64,000 nucleotides of DNA from NCBI RefSeq assembly GCF_900113015.1, contig NZ_FONV01000003.1:682001-746000 (forward strand), in the 5' to 3' direction. The DNA comes from Actinoplanes philippinensis (lineage in GTDB: Bacteria; Actinomycetota; Actinomycetes; Mycobacteriales; Micromonosporaceae). The stretch's first letter is position 1; every line of letters begins with the position of its first letter. This document shows positions 35,040 through 43,012 of the stretch, in pieces. The translations under genes and the position numbers were made by a program. The notes below the pieces were generated by a model. That model was not told the origin of the DNA and made no database searches. It worked only from the letters and a program-made list of their open reading frames with translations.

Positions 35040-36023
35040 TCAGTACTTGCGGGTGGGCAGAGCCGCCTTGGCCTCTTCCTGGGTGAAGGTGCCCTCCTTG
35101 GTGAGGATCCGCTTCTCCACCGGCTTGCCGGCCTTGACCGCCTTGACGGTCTCCATCAGCTGGTCACCGAGGAGCGGGCTGCACTCGACGATGTAGTTGA
35201 TCTCACCGGCGGCCAGGGCGGTCATGCCGTCCTTGACCGCGTCGACAGTGATGATCTTGATGTCGGTGCCGGGCTTCTTGCCGGCCGCCTTGATCGCCTC
35301 GATGGCGCCCAGGCCCATGTCGTCGTTGTGGGCGTAGAGCACGTCGATCTTCGGCACCGACTGCAGGAAGGTCTCCATGACCGTCTTGCCGTCGGCACGC
35401 TTGAAGTCACCGGTCTGCGTCTTGACGATCTTCAGGTTCGGGTTGGACTTGATTGCGTCGGCGAAACCGGTCTGCCGGTCGATGGCCGGCGCCGAGCCGG
35501 TGGTGCCCTGCAGCTCGACGATGTTCACGTCGCCGGTCTTGCCCGCGTACTCCTTGGCCAGCCACTCGCCGGCCTTCTGGCCCTCCACCTTGAAGTCCGA
35601 GCCGATGAACGACTCGTACAGCGAGGTGTCGGTGGAGTCGACGGCACGGTCGGTCAGGATCACCGGGATGCCGGCGTCCTTCGCGTCCTTGAGCACCGCG
35701 TCCCAGCCCGAGGTGACCACCGGCGAGAAGGCGATGACGTCCACCTTCTGCGTGATGAAGCCGCGGATGTCCGCGATCTGGTTCTCCTGCTTGCCCTGCG
35801 CGTCGGAGAACTGGAGCTCGATGCCGGCCGCCTTGGCCGACGCCTTGATCGACTCGGTGTTCGCGGTACGCCAGCCACTCTCGGCGCCGACCTGGGAGAA
35901 GCCGAGGACGATCTTGCCGTCGTCGCCGCCACCACCCTCGGTGCCGCCGTCCTTGCTACAACCGGCGAGAGCGGAGACGGCCAGCAGACCACCGAGCACC
36001 GCCACAGACAAGGTCCTACGCAC
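35040..36023 (-). CDS. ytfQ: ABC pentose importer binding lipoprotein, YtfQ-like
   Basis: Periplasmic-binding-protein family, 327 residues, GTG start behind GGAGG. The lipoprotein signal ends LAGC with Cys22. The mature start VLGFSQVGAESGWRTAN is strikingly close to YtfQ of E. coli, and KQENQIADIRGFI, SPVVTSGWDAVLK and YAHNDDMGLGAIEAIK also match. E. coli YtfQ binds galactofuranose. In actinobacteria, clustering with araA makes L-arabinose (possibly arabinofuranose) the likely ligand. It is the first gene of the five-gene operon and is divergent from a LacI gene. Confidence 0.93.
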   Translation of the reverse strand: MRRTLSVAVLGGLLAVSALAGCSKDGGTEGGGGDDGKIVLGFSQVGAESGWRTANTESIKASAKAAGIELQFSDAQGKQENQIADIRGFITQKVDVIAFSPVVTSGWDAVLKDAKDAGIPVILTDRAVDSTDTSLYESFIGSDFKVEGQKAGEWLAKEYAGKTGDVNIVELQGTTGSAPAIDRQTGFADAIKSNPNLKIVKTQTGDFKRADGKTVMETFLQSVPKIDVLYAHNDDMGLGAIEAIKAAGKKPGTDIKIITVDAVKDGMTALAAGEINYIVECSPLLGDQLMETVKAVKAGKPVEKRILTKEGTFTQEEAKAALPTRKY

Positions 36024-36039
36024 TACAACCTCCAGAAAC

Positions 36040-36053
36040 TGTTACCGTTCACA
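36040..36053. promoter_or_regulatory. LacI-type operator, arabinose importer promoter (site 1)
   Basis: TGTTACCGTTCACA, fitting the LacI-type pattern TGTNANCGNTNACA. It lies 17 nt upstream of the ytfQ-like start, so a bound repressor would block transcription start or elongation. Confidence 0.7.
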
Positions 36054-36138
36054 AATAAGCAGCGGGTAGGGCTACCAGCCCAGATCCGCGGAGATCGGCG
36101 TCCTTCTGCGACCGCCGTCACAGCTTGCGTTTCTGGAG

Positions 36139-36152
36139 TGTTACCGTTCTCA
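36139..36152. promoter_or_regulatory. LacI-type operator, arabinose importer promoter (site 2)
   Basis: TGTTACCGTTCTCA, one base off the pattern, exactly 99 bp from site 1 and about 100 nt before the divergent LacI gene. It probably serves both promoters. Confidence 0.65.
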
Positions 36153-36250
36153 TCCGCCTCGTCAAGAGATCCGGATCAACGTTTCGAAGCTGTTGCAAGA
36201 ACGCCCTCCTCACCCGTGGTGATCGAACCGAAGCTGCTAGGAATCGTCCA

Positions 36251-37339
36251 ATGGCGACATCTGAACAGGTGCCGAGCACTGATCCGGCCCTCGAACCACC
36301 CACGCCCACGCCCCGGCCGAGAACCGGCAAAGAGCGTGGCAGCGTCATGCGTGACGTGGCCAAACTCGCCGGCGTCTCGCACCAGACCGTGTCGCGCGTG
36401 ATCAACGAGCATCCGAACGTGCGCGCCGAGACCCGGGAACGGGTGCTCGCCGCGATGCGGTCGCTCAACTACCGGCGCAACCTGGCCGCCCGTACGCTCG
36501 CCACCAGAGAGTCACGAACTCTCGGCATCGTCGGCTTCGAGACCACCCTGTTCGGTCCCGAATCGATGCTCTACGGCATCGAGAGCGCCGCCCGGGCCGC
36601 CGGCTACCTGGTCAGTGTCGCCACCGTCCGGGACCTGTCACACCGCCCCGTGCTCGAGGCCGTCGACCGGCTCGTCCAGCACGGCGTCGACGGCATCATC
36701 GCCATCGCCCCCAAGCCGGCCGTCACCACGGCGCTCACCCACGCGCCCGCCGGGATGGCATGCGTCGCGGTCGGCGGGGACGATCAAGGCGGCTTCCCGA
36801 CCGTACGGGTCGACAACGCCGCCGGCGCCCGCCTCGCCACCCGGCACCTGCTCGACCTCGGCCACGCCACCGTCCACCACGTGGCCGGCCCGCTCGACTG
36901 GCCGGAGGCACAGGCCCGCGTCGACGGCTGGCGCGAGACGCTGTACGCGGCCGGCGCCGTCGTGCCCCCGGTCACCGCCGGGTGGTGGGACGCCGCCGCC
37001 GGATACGAACAGGGCCGCCGGCTCGCCGAGGACCCGTCGGTGACCGCGGTGTTCTGCGCCAACGACCGCATCGCCCTCGGCGTGCTACGCGCCATGCACG
37101 AGTCCGGCCGTCGGGTGCCCGACGACGTCAGCGTCGTCGGATTCGACGACATGCCGGACTCCGGCTACTTCCTTCCCCCGCTGAGCACCGTCCACCAGGA
37201 CTTCGCCGAACTCGGGCGGCGAGCCCTCGCACTCCTGCTCCGCCACCTGGCCCTGCCGGACGGCGACGCCCCACCGGAGGACGTGGTGGTGGCGCCGCGC
37301 CTCACTCCCCGGGCCAGCGCCGCCCCGCCGAGCGCCTGA
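36251..37339 (+). CDS. LacI-family regulator of arabinose genes
   Basis: LacI/GalR regulator of 362 residues. About 30 unstructured residues precede the helix-turn-helix (VMRDVAKLAGVSHQTVSRVI). The sugar-binding core has typical TVRVDNAAGARLATRHLL and VVGFDDMPDSGYFLPPLSTV segments. The ATG at 36251 is the first start that avoids the promoter region; the open frame extends farther but covers operator 2. It is divergent from the importer-araA operon, so it is the likely repressor released by arabinose or ribulose. Confidence 0.9.
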   Translation: MATSEQVPSTDPALEPPTPTPRPRTGKERGSVMRDVAKLAGVSHQTVSRVINEHPNVRAETRERVLAAMRSLNYRRNLAARTLATRESRTLGIVGFETTLFGPESMLYGIESAARAAGYLVSVATVRDLSHRPVLEAVDRLVQHGVDGIIAIAPKPAVTTALTHAPAGMACVAVGGDDQGGFPTVRVDNAAGARLATRHLLDLGHATVHHVAGPLDWPEAQARVDGWRETLYAAGAVVPPVTAGWWDAAAGYEQGRRLAEDPSVTAVFCANDRIALGVLRAMHESGRRVPDDVSVVGFDDMPDSGYFLPPLSTVHQDFAELGRRALALLLRHLALPDGDAPPEDVVVAPRLTPRASAAPPSA

Positions 37340-37508
37340 CCTTCCGGTTCAGCGCCCCTCGACCCGACGCCTGCCCCCGGACCGGCGCCCGCCGAGCGCT
37401 GCCCAGGACCAACGACCGCCCCGCTTGGCCCGGGATCTTCCGGTCCAGCGCCGGCCCCGCTCAGCGCCTTTCCGGCGCCGGAGCCGCCCTTCCCAGCGCG
37501 TGAGCACC

Positions 37509-37538
37509 CGGTGCCGCAGCCGATCAGCCGCGGCACCG
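37509..37538 (+). terminator. terminator after the LacI gene
   Basis: Perfect 9-bp stem CGGTGCCGC (37509-37517) with GCGGCACCG (37530-37538), followed by an AT-rich stretch. The 170 nt between the LacI stop and this stem hold degraded direct repeats of the gene's 3' end (CTTCCGG[T]...CAGCGCC near 37342 and 37438) and no gene. Confidence 0.65.
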
Positions 37539-37559
37539 TCATATTCAGGGAAATTTATC

Positions 37560-37573
37560 TGTGATCGTTAACA
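37560..37573. promoter_or_regulatory. LacI-type operator upstream of the small secreted protein
   Basis: TGTGATCGTTAACA, the same 14-mer as the operator at 63834. It fits TGTNANCGNTNACA. The nearest downstream gene starts at 37904. Confidence 0.6.
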
Positions 37574-37903
37574 AGATCTTCGCGGCTTCGCAGGCATGTC
37601 CACCAGCGACAATGACGAGCAGCCCGAAGAATCGAACGCACCGGCGCTGTTGACAGGGGCGATTCACGGCCTTGCCGATTCAGGAAGCTCCATGTAAAGA
37701 TCGGTGCCGCACGGGGGTGCATGATCGATTTGAGGCCGATTACCGAAGCGGCCTGTTTTCATGGCCTCCGCAGCGGTCCGGGGTAGGCACCGGCCACTAA
37801 ATGCGCTGCGTTACGGGGAGGCCTGCACGTTCACTCTCCGCATCCGCATTCCAGCCGGATGCCGTCCGGGCATCCGCTGACGCTTCAACGATGGGGGATT
37901 GTT
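37574..37903. other. long untranslated leader, no convincing gene
   Basis: 330 nt before the small secreted protein. A 33-codon frame (37596-37697, MSTSDNDEQPEESN...) has no ribosome site and is probably chance. GC content is lower than around it, and hairpin-forming G-rich runs are present (about 37760-37830). I could not match a known riboswitch class by eye. Confidence 0.4.
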
Positions 37904-38266
37904 GTGCGTAACAGGACCGCCTTCCGGGCGATGACCGTCGGCCTCGCCTCGCTCTTCGGCGCCACGCTGCTGGCCCCGGTCGCCGCCCAGGCCGCCACCT
38001 GCAGCTACTTCAGCATCGCGGACGTCGGCGTGACCGTGAAGGGTCACCACTGCCGCGACGCCAACGGCAAGTACGTCTCGGTGGACGGCTACGTCGAGGA
38101 CACCAAGGCCGACGGCAAGTCCGCCTACTACGGCATCTACTTCTTCAAGAACGGCACCGCGGTCAGCTCGGGCAGCGCCAAGATCGGCGGAAAGGGCAAG
38201 CGGGCGAACTTCTACATCACGTCCTCGCCGGCCGACACCATCGACGAGTTCACCAACCTCGTCTGA
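37904..38266 (+). CDS. small secreted protein of unknown function
   Basis: 120 residues from a GTG behind GGGGGA. A clear signal peptide (VRNRTAFRAMTVGLASLFGA...) ends VAAQA-A near residue 31. The mature protein of about 89 residues (ATCSYFSIADVGVTVKGHHC...) has two Cys that can pair, and it is rich in Tyr, Lys and Gly with predicted beta structure. It looks like the small beta-sandwich proteins streptomycete relatives secrete, but I do not recognise a family. A strong terminator follows. A LacI-type operator 330 nt upstream may place it in the arabinose regulon. Confidence 0.75.
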   Translation: MRNRTAFRAMTVGLASLFGATLLAPVAAQAATCSYFSIADVGVTVKGHHCRDANGKYVSVDGYVEDTKADGKSAYYGIYFFKNGTAVSSGSAKIGGKGKRANFYITSSPADTIDEFTNLV

Positions 38267-38283
38267 TTTCATCCGGTAAATGC

Positions 38284-38315
38284 GCGGCGTGTGGGTCGAC
38301 CACCCCACACGCCGC
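38284..38315 (+). terminator. terminator after the small secreted protein
   Basis: Perfect 12-bp stem GCGGCGTGTGGG (38284-38295) with CCCACACGCCGC (38304-38315), 17 nt after the stop. Confidence 0.85.
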
Positions 38316-38472
38316 TGCGCCGTATCTTCATTCAAAGTGCCCGACGTCGCGGAAATGACGGCGACGATAAAAAGGAACGTAAACTAACGACTGTCATTCG
38401 CGAATCGCATTTCCGCGGACACGATCACGCGGCATGCCAGCGCGCCTTGGGGCCTTCGGGCCATGGGGCCGC

Positions 38473-38500
38473 GGGCCACGGGCCACGGGCCACGGGCCAT
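38473..38500. repeat. 7-bp tandem repeat GGGCCAC, four copies
   Basis: Four head-to-tail heptamers (the last ends in T), immediately before a related 8-bp array. Confidence 0.85.
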
Positions 38501-38510
38501 GAGCACACGC

Positions 38511-38605
38511 CACCGGGCCACCGGGCCACCGGGCCACCGGGCCACCGGGCCACCGGGCCACCGGGCCACCGGGCCACCGGGCCACCGGGCCACCGGGCCA
38601 CCGGG
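38511..38605. repeat. 8-bp tandem repeat CACCGGGC, about 11.5 copies
   Basis: Eleven perfect copies and a partial twelfth. Reading frames through it give Pro/Gly/His repeats in any phase and should not be called genes. Confidence 0.95.
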
Positions 38606-38626
38606 ATCATCCTCTCGGGTGGGGGG

Positions 38627-38792
38627 CATTGCGACCCGGCCAGGCGTCACCGCTCATCCCGCCAATGACAGCTATCCCGGCCCGGCGAGACGCCACCGCT
38701 CGCCCTCGCCCATCAGGCCATTGCGACCCGGCGAGACCTCACCGCTCATCCTCGCCGGTGAGGGCCATTGCGATCTGGCGGGACGCCACTAC
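38627..38792. repeat. four degenerate ~35-bp repeats spaced 43-49 bp
   Basis: Units starting near 38627, 38672, 38718 and 38765 share CATTGCGACCCGGCGAGAC followed by (C/G)(C/T)CACCGCTC. They form an imperfect array with variable spacers. It is not CRISPR: the units are too diverged and the spacers too short. Confidence 0.7.
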
Positions 38793-38906
38793 AGTCCGAG
38801 GGAGTGCTCGACGACGACCACACCGTTCGCGGATTTCCGGCGCCCCGGCGCGGGGGCGGTCGCGTCGTGCTCGAAGCCGGCGCGGTCGCGAAGGGACGGT
38901 GGGCTG

Positions 38907-39392
38907 GTGGCTCCCGGGACGAACGGATGGTTCCGCCGACGATCACCCAGGCTCTCCGGGACCCTGCACATCCGCGACGCCACCGGCCGTGAGCTGGTTG
39001 TCCCGTTGCGCGGCCGGGCCGCCCTGCTGACCGCCGGCGGCACCCGGCTCCGCGGGCACGGCGAGGTGTGGGCGGTGCACACCTCGGCGCCCGCCGCCGA
39101 GACCAGCCTGATGATCATCTACGGGGGCGCCGGCGCCGGCGCGGCTGCCTCCGGGCTCTGCGCCGCCGGCCAGACCGTCGTCCTGGACGGCGTCACCTTC
39201 ACCTGGCGAGCCCCGGGCGGCCCGGTCAACGCCGTACCGCGCCAGCGTCCCGCCCCCGCCGGGCTGCCCCGCAACCGGCGCACTCCCCCGGCCCGCTCGT
39301 CGAACACCCGTTCCGAGCCGGTTCCGGCCGCCGGCCTGCGCTCCCGCCTGCGCAACATGGTCCGTGTGGTAACTCAGGCCACCCGTCACTGA
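38907..39392 (+). CDS. possible hypothetical protein, doubtful
   Basis: A frame of about 161 codons from a GTG at 38907. The first 90 residues look protein-like (SGTLHIRDATGRELVVPLRG, then RAALLTAGGTRLRGHGEVWA and SLMIIYGGAGAG). The last 60 are Pro/Arg-rich low complexity. No ribosome site is clear, and the frame stays open upstream through the tandem repeats, so the start is uncertain. It may be a decayed gene. I do not recognise a family. Confidence 0.3.
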   Translation: MAPGTNGWFRRRSPRLSGTLHIRDATGRELVVPLRGRAALLTAGGTRLRGHGEVWAVHTSAPAAETSLMIIYGGAGAGAAASGLCAAGQTVVLDGVTFTWRAPGGPVNAVPRQRPAPAGLPRNRRTPPARSSNTRSEPVPAAGLRSRLRNMVRVVTQATRH

Positions 39393-39437
39393 TCAACCGG
39401 TAGCGTCAGTTCCGAGCCGACCCCCACCGGACGCCAC

Positions 39438-39451
39438 TGTTGTCGCTAACA
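39438..39451. promoter_or_regulatory. LacI-type operator upstream of araD (site 1)
   Basis: TGTTGTCGCTAACA, one mismatch to TGTNANCGNTNACA, 102 nt before the araD start. Confidence 0.55.
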
Positions 39452-39514
39452 TGCCGTTCGGCGATCAAGTCCAGTGCGTTTCGGCCTTGTGTCGGAGCAC
39501 TGTGGTTCCGTTAT

Positions 39515-39528
39515 CGTGAGCGCTAACA
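39515..39528. promoter_or_regulatory. LacI-type operator upstream of araD (site 2)
   Basis: CGTGAGCGCTAACA, one mismatch, 25 nt before the araD start. The centre AGCGCT is fully palindromic. Confidence 0.65.
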
Positions 39529-39552
39529 TCGTGCGGTCGAGGAGAAGACGAC

Positions 39553-40260
39553 GTGACTTACGGTTCGCCGGCCCTGCGCCGGGCCGTGCTGCTGGCCAAT
39601 CAGACCATCCCCGAGGCCGGCCTGGCCCAGCTCACCTGGGGCAACGTCAGCGGCATCGACCGCGAGGGCGGCTTCTACCTGATCAAGCCGTCGGGTGTCG
39701 CCTACCACGACCTCACCGAGGACCACCTGGTCCCGGTCGACCTGGCCACCGGCAAGGTCCTCGCCGGCGACCTGCGCCCGTCCGTCGACAGCGAGAGCCA
39801 CCGCGCGTTCTACCTGGCGTGGCCCTCGATCGGCGGCGTCACCCACACCCACTCGACGAACGCGGTGGCTTTCGCCCAGGCCGGCCGCGACGTCCCGGTC
39901 CTCGGCACCACGCATGCCGACACGTTCAACGGCCCGGTCCCGGTGACCCGCACCCTCACTCCCGAGGAGTGCGCCACCGACTACGAGCTGAACACCGGCC
40001 GGGTCATCATCGAGACCATCGGCGACGACGAGGCAGCCGCCGCGATCCCCGCCGCCCTGGTCGCCAACCACGGCCCGTTCACCTGGGGCGCCACCCCGCA
40101 GAAGTCGGTCGAACACGGCATCATCCTCGAAGCCGTCGCCGAGATGGCCCTCAAGACGCTGGCCCTCAACCCGAACGCCGCCACCCCACCCCACCTGCAG
40201 GAGCGCCACTTCAAACGCAAGCACGGCCCGGGCGCCTACTACGGCAACCCCACAGCCTGA
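39553..40260 (+). CDS. araD: L-ribulose-5-phosphate 4-epimerase
   Basis: Class II aldolase/epimerase of 235 residues that converts L-ribulose 5-phosphate to D-xylulose 5-phosphate. Seen: LTWGNVSGIDRE, LIKPSGVAYHDLTEDHLVPV, the Zn-binding THTHSTNAVAFAQAG and TTHADTFNGPVPVTR, and LVANHGPFTWG. All are conserved in AraD. The GTG start has GAGGAG upstream. Two LacI-type operators lie in its promoter, so it probably belongs to the same regulon as araA although it is a separate transcription unit. A weak 6-bp hairpin (40264-40283) follows. Confidence 0.95.
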   Translation: MTYGSPALRRAVLLANQTIPEAGLAQLTWGNVSGIDREGGFYLIKPSGVAYHDLTEDHLVPVDLATGKVLAGDLRPSVDSESHRAFYLAWPSIGGVTHTHSTNAVAFAQAGRDVPVLGTTHADTFNGPVPVTRTLTPEECATDYELNTGRVIIETIGDDEAAAAIPAALVANHGPFTWGATPQKSVEHGIILEAVAEMALKTLALNPNAATPPHLQERHFKRKHGPGAYYGNPTA

Positions 40261-40363
40261 CCCGACCGCGATCCGGTGCGGTCGAGGCCGATGCCAGTCC
40301 CGGCCTCACCAGGCCGATGATCAGCCCTGGCCTCACCGGATCGCCACGGTAACCGCAGCCGGG

Positions 40364-41404
40364 TCAGCGGAGGGTGGACAGGGCCGCGGTCACCCGGGTT
40401 TGCAGGGCCGCTGGGAGCGGGGCGTACCCCGCCTGCTCGGCGGCTTGCTGGCCGGACTCCCCGGCGGCGTACGTGAGGAAGCTCCGGGCCACGCCGGAGA
40501 CCGTGTTCCGGCAGACCAACTCGTAGGTGACCTGGACTATCGGGTAGGCGCCGGCGGTCGCCGCGACGTAGTCGATCTCCAGGCGCAGGTCCTCGGTCAC
40601 GTCGGCGGCGGCGATCGTCCGGGCGGCCGCCTGGTCGTCGGGCTGTGCGTAGCTGCCGTCGGGGGCGCCCACCCGGACCGTGGGCAGGTCGGTGACCCGG
40701 GCGTACGAGGATTCGACGTAACCGATCGCGCCGTCGGTCCGGCTGATCGCGGCCACCACCCGATGGCTGCCCCGCTGGCCGATGCCGCCGGGGAGCGGCC
40801 AGTCGCTGCCGGCGCCGTGTGTCCAGTCGGACGGGGCGGCCGCGGTGAGGTAACGCAGGAAGTTGGCGGTCGTCCCGGAGCCGTCCGCGCGGTGCACGAT
40901 GCTGATCTTCGTCGACGGCAGGACGGCGCCCGGGTTGTCGGCGGCGATGGTCCTGTCGTTCCAGGTGGTCACGGTTCCGCTGAAGATCTTGGCGATGGTG
41001 GGTGGGGTCAGGCGGAGGTCACCCACTCCGGCGACGTTGTAGGCGAGCGCGATCGGGCCCACCACCAGGGGCAGGTGGACCACCGGGCCGCCGCAGCGAG
41101 TGGTGGCGCCCTGCAGGTCGGCGGTGTTCAGTGGGGTGTCGGTGCCGGCGAAGTCGCCGGTTCCCTCGATGAACGCCTTCACCCCGGCGCCGGAACCCGT
41201 GCTCGTGTAGGCGACGGCGGCGTCGGCGCAGGCGATCTGGTAGGCCTTGATCCAGGCGTTCATCGCGTTGGTCTGGGCCGAGGAGCCCTGGCCGGACACC
41301 GAACCGGAGGCGCAGGCGATCGGCGTCTCCGGCGCGACCGGGGCGTCACAGGCGGTCAGAGCCAGGACCAGCGGCGCGACGGCGGCAAGTGCTCGCAGCC
41401 TCAT
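40364..41404 (-). CDS. pstS: PstS-like phosphate-binding lipoprotein
   Basis: Binding protein of 346 residues. The lipoprotein signal MRLRALAAVAPLVLALTAC has Cys19. PstS-type phosphate ligands are visible: SGSVSGQGSSAQTNAMNAW, GTGDFAGTDTPL and HRADGSGTTANFLRYL, plus DGAIGYVESSYA. It should bind phosphate or a similar oxyanion at the cell surface. No pstC, pstA, pstB or phoU is adjacent, unlike a normal transport operon. Instead it follows a four-TM protein, so it may be a sensor partner. The start is ATG 41404; the longer open frame is a repeat-derived Ala/Pro stretch. Confidence 0.88.
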   Translation of the reverse strand: MRLRALAAVAPLVLALTACDAPVAPETPIACASGSVSGQGSSAQTNAMNAWIKAYQIACADAAVAYTSTGSGAGVKAFIEGTGDFAGTDTPLNTADLQGATTRCGGPVVHLPLVVGPIALAYNVAGVGDLRLTPPTIAKIFSGTVTTWNDRTIAADNPGAVLPSTKISIVHRADGSGTTANFLRYLTAAAPSDWTHGAGSDWPLPGGIGQRGSHRVVAAISRTDGAIGYVESSYARVTDLPTVRVGAPDGSYAQPDDQAAARTIAAADVTEDLRLEIDYVAATAGAYPIVQVTYELVCRNTVSGVARSFLTYAAGESGQQAAEQAGYAPLPAALQTRVTAALSTLR

Positions 41405-41460
41405 ACCTTTCTCACCTCTCGACAGAAGAGACCAGCCCGGTTGGGTCGCGCCGCCGGAGG

Positions 41461-41580
41461 CGGCGAACGCGGGTGACGGCGAGGCGGCCGCCGGAGAAGC
41501 GGGAGACAGCAGGGCAGGCGCCGCAGAAGCGGGAGACGGCAGGGCAGGCACCGCAGAAGCGGGAGACGCCGGCCGGGCGA
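41461..41580. repeat. 30-bp tandem repeat upstream of the PstS-like gene
   Basis: Four copies of about 30 bp, at 41461 (degenerate), 41491, 41521 and 41551, sharing CCGCAGAAGCGGGAGAC and GCAGGGCAGGC. They fill the 233-nt gap 41405-41637, which has no other gene. Confidence 0.85.
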
Positions 41581-41637
41581 CCGAGCCCGGAGGCGGGTAC
41601 GGAAGCCGGGCGCGGCAGCGAGGAACGCGTGACCGCC

Positions 41638-42954
41638 TCATCGGTATTCGGCCAGGCGTGGGCGTACCGACAAAGGGAGTAAGGCCAGCACCAGCAGCAG
41701 GAAGAGAGCCGGCAACCAGGACCAGCCGGTCAGCGTGGTCTCCGCGGCGCGCAGCGCCCGGTCGAAGTCCTGCCGCCGGGTCTCGGTGACGGTGGCGAGC
41801 GACGCGTCGAAGTAGGCGAAGTCGAAGGCCGCGTCGCCGCGCCGGATCCCGGTGAGCAGACGCACCGCCTCGTCGGTCTGCCCGCTGTCGGCGAGGGCGA
41901 CGATCCGCTGGTGAACGGCCTGGTAGGCGGTCCAGCGATCGGCGGCGACGGATCCGGCGAGCGGGGCCAGGCCGCCACGGGCCGAGGCGGCGTCCGAGGT
42001 GGCGGAGGTGGCGGTGGAGACCGGTGCGCGGCGGCAGCCCGGGCCGCCGGTGAGGCAGCCGGACTTGGCGGTGAAGTCGTCGCGGTAGTAGGCGAGGTTG
42101 GCCGACACGAGGTAGCGGCCGGTGTCGGCGGCGGCGTCGTAGCCGAGGGCCCGCAACTCGGAGAGGGCCAGGTAGGGACCGAGGCCGGTGTCACGGCCGT
42201 CGGCGAGCTGCCGGGACTGCAGTTGCAGCACGGCGGTCGCGGCGATCGCGAGCAGCAGGGCGAGCGTGGTCGCGGCGAGCAGGGCCGGGTTCCAGAGGCG
42301 GCGGAAGCGGCGGGCCAGCCACACCTGGAGGAAGATCAGGAGCGCGACGAGGGCGCCGCCGAGGAGGACGGCGACGGCGGTTCCGGTGGTCTCGGTGGCG
42401 GCTTTCCGGGCGTACGCGTCGTCGAGGCGCTTCTGGCTCTGCCGGCGCAGGTCCTCGGCGTCCGGCAGCAGGCGCTGGTGCAGCAGGTTGGTGGCCTGTG
42501 TCCAGTAGCCGAGCCGGTCGGCCGCGGAGGACGCGGCGAGGGCCTGGCCGATCCGCTGACGGTAGACGGCCAGCCCGTCCATCAGCCGGAGCGTGACCGC
42601 GCTGTCCGCGGTCGACCCCTGCAGGTCCTGATCGGCCTGGTAGCCGCGGTCCCGGTAGGCGCCGAGCGCGTCGATCCGGCTGCTCGCCAGCTGGTCGCCG
42701 TCGCCGGCCAGCAGGATCCGGGTGACCTGGGCGTCCAGGTCGCTGAGCGCGAAATACAGGTCGGCTGCGGTGGCGGCTTGCGGCGCCGCCTCCCGGCCGA
42801 TGATCCGCACCTGGTCGCGGACGCTGATCATGACGACGGTGAGGACGGTCAGCAGCACCAGGGCGACGGCCGCGGTGACGGCGGTGAACAAACGCAGGAG
42901 TCCGGGTGTGTCGCGCCGGAGTTCTATCGCTGGCACGCCGTCACGGTAGGCCAT
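41638..42954 (-). CDS. four-TM sensor-like membrane protein (GlnX-like architecture)
   Basis: About 438 residues. Helices lie near residues 20-45, 195-217, 222-245 and 412-432. Two large outside loops (about 150 and 165 residues) are mostly helical, as in four-helix-bundle sensor domains, and the cytoplasmic parts are very short. The second loop has a Cys pair (SGCLTGGPGCRR). This layout recalls GlnX of corynebacteria, which works with a binding lipoprotein (GlnH) to control the kinase PknG. Here the lipoprotein encoded downstream is PstS-like and no kinase is adjacent. The ATG at 42954 has GGAA upstream. Function inferred from layout only. Confidence 0.7.
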   Translation of the reverse strand: MAYRDGVPAIELRRDTPGLLRLFTAVTAAVALVLLTVLTVVMISVRDQVRIIGREAAPQAATAADLYFALSDLDAQVTRILLAGDGDQLASSRIDALGAYRDRGYQADQDLQGSTADSAVTLRLMDGLAVYRQRIGQALAASSAADRLGYWTQATNLLHQRLLPDAEDLRRQSQKRLDDAYARKAATETTGTAVAVLLGGALVALLIFLQVWLARRFRRLWNPALLAATTLALLLAIAATAVLQLQSRQLADGRDTGLGPYLALSELRALGYDAAADTGRYLVSANLAYYRDDFTAKSGCLTGGPGCRRAPVSTATSATSDAASARGGLAPLAGSVAADRWTAYQAVHQRIVALADSGQTDEAVRLLTGIRRGDAAFDFAYFDASLATVTETRRQDFDRALRAAETTLTGWSWLPALFLLLVLALLPLSVRPRLAEYR

Positions 42955-43012
42955 TAATGCAATTCCGTGACAGCACGCCCGTGCGTTCACCGGCAGTTAA
43001 GTATCCGTTTTC

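Noticed and set aside
37596..37697. 33-codon frame upstream of the small secreted protein
   Set aside because: No ribosome-binding site and no sequence feature beyond acidic composition; may be chance.
37700..37900. Possible riboswitch in the leader of the small secreted protein
   Set aside because: G-rich hairpins are present, but I could not align them by eye with c-di-AMP, c-di-GMP, cobalamin or glycine classes.
38627..38792. Possible CRISPR-like array
   Set aside because: Units are diverged, spacers are 8-14 bp and no cas gene is present.
38463..39392. A 309-codon frame starting in the tandem repeats
   Set aside because: The first 150 codons are repeat-encoded HRATGPPG; only the second half might be a gene, which I list separately at low confidence.
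40364..41641. Longer PstS-like protein starting at 41641
   Set aside because: The extra N-terminus is encoded by 30-bp repeats and would bury the lipoprotein signal that starts at 41404.
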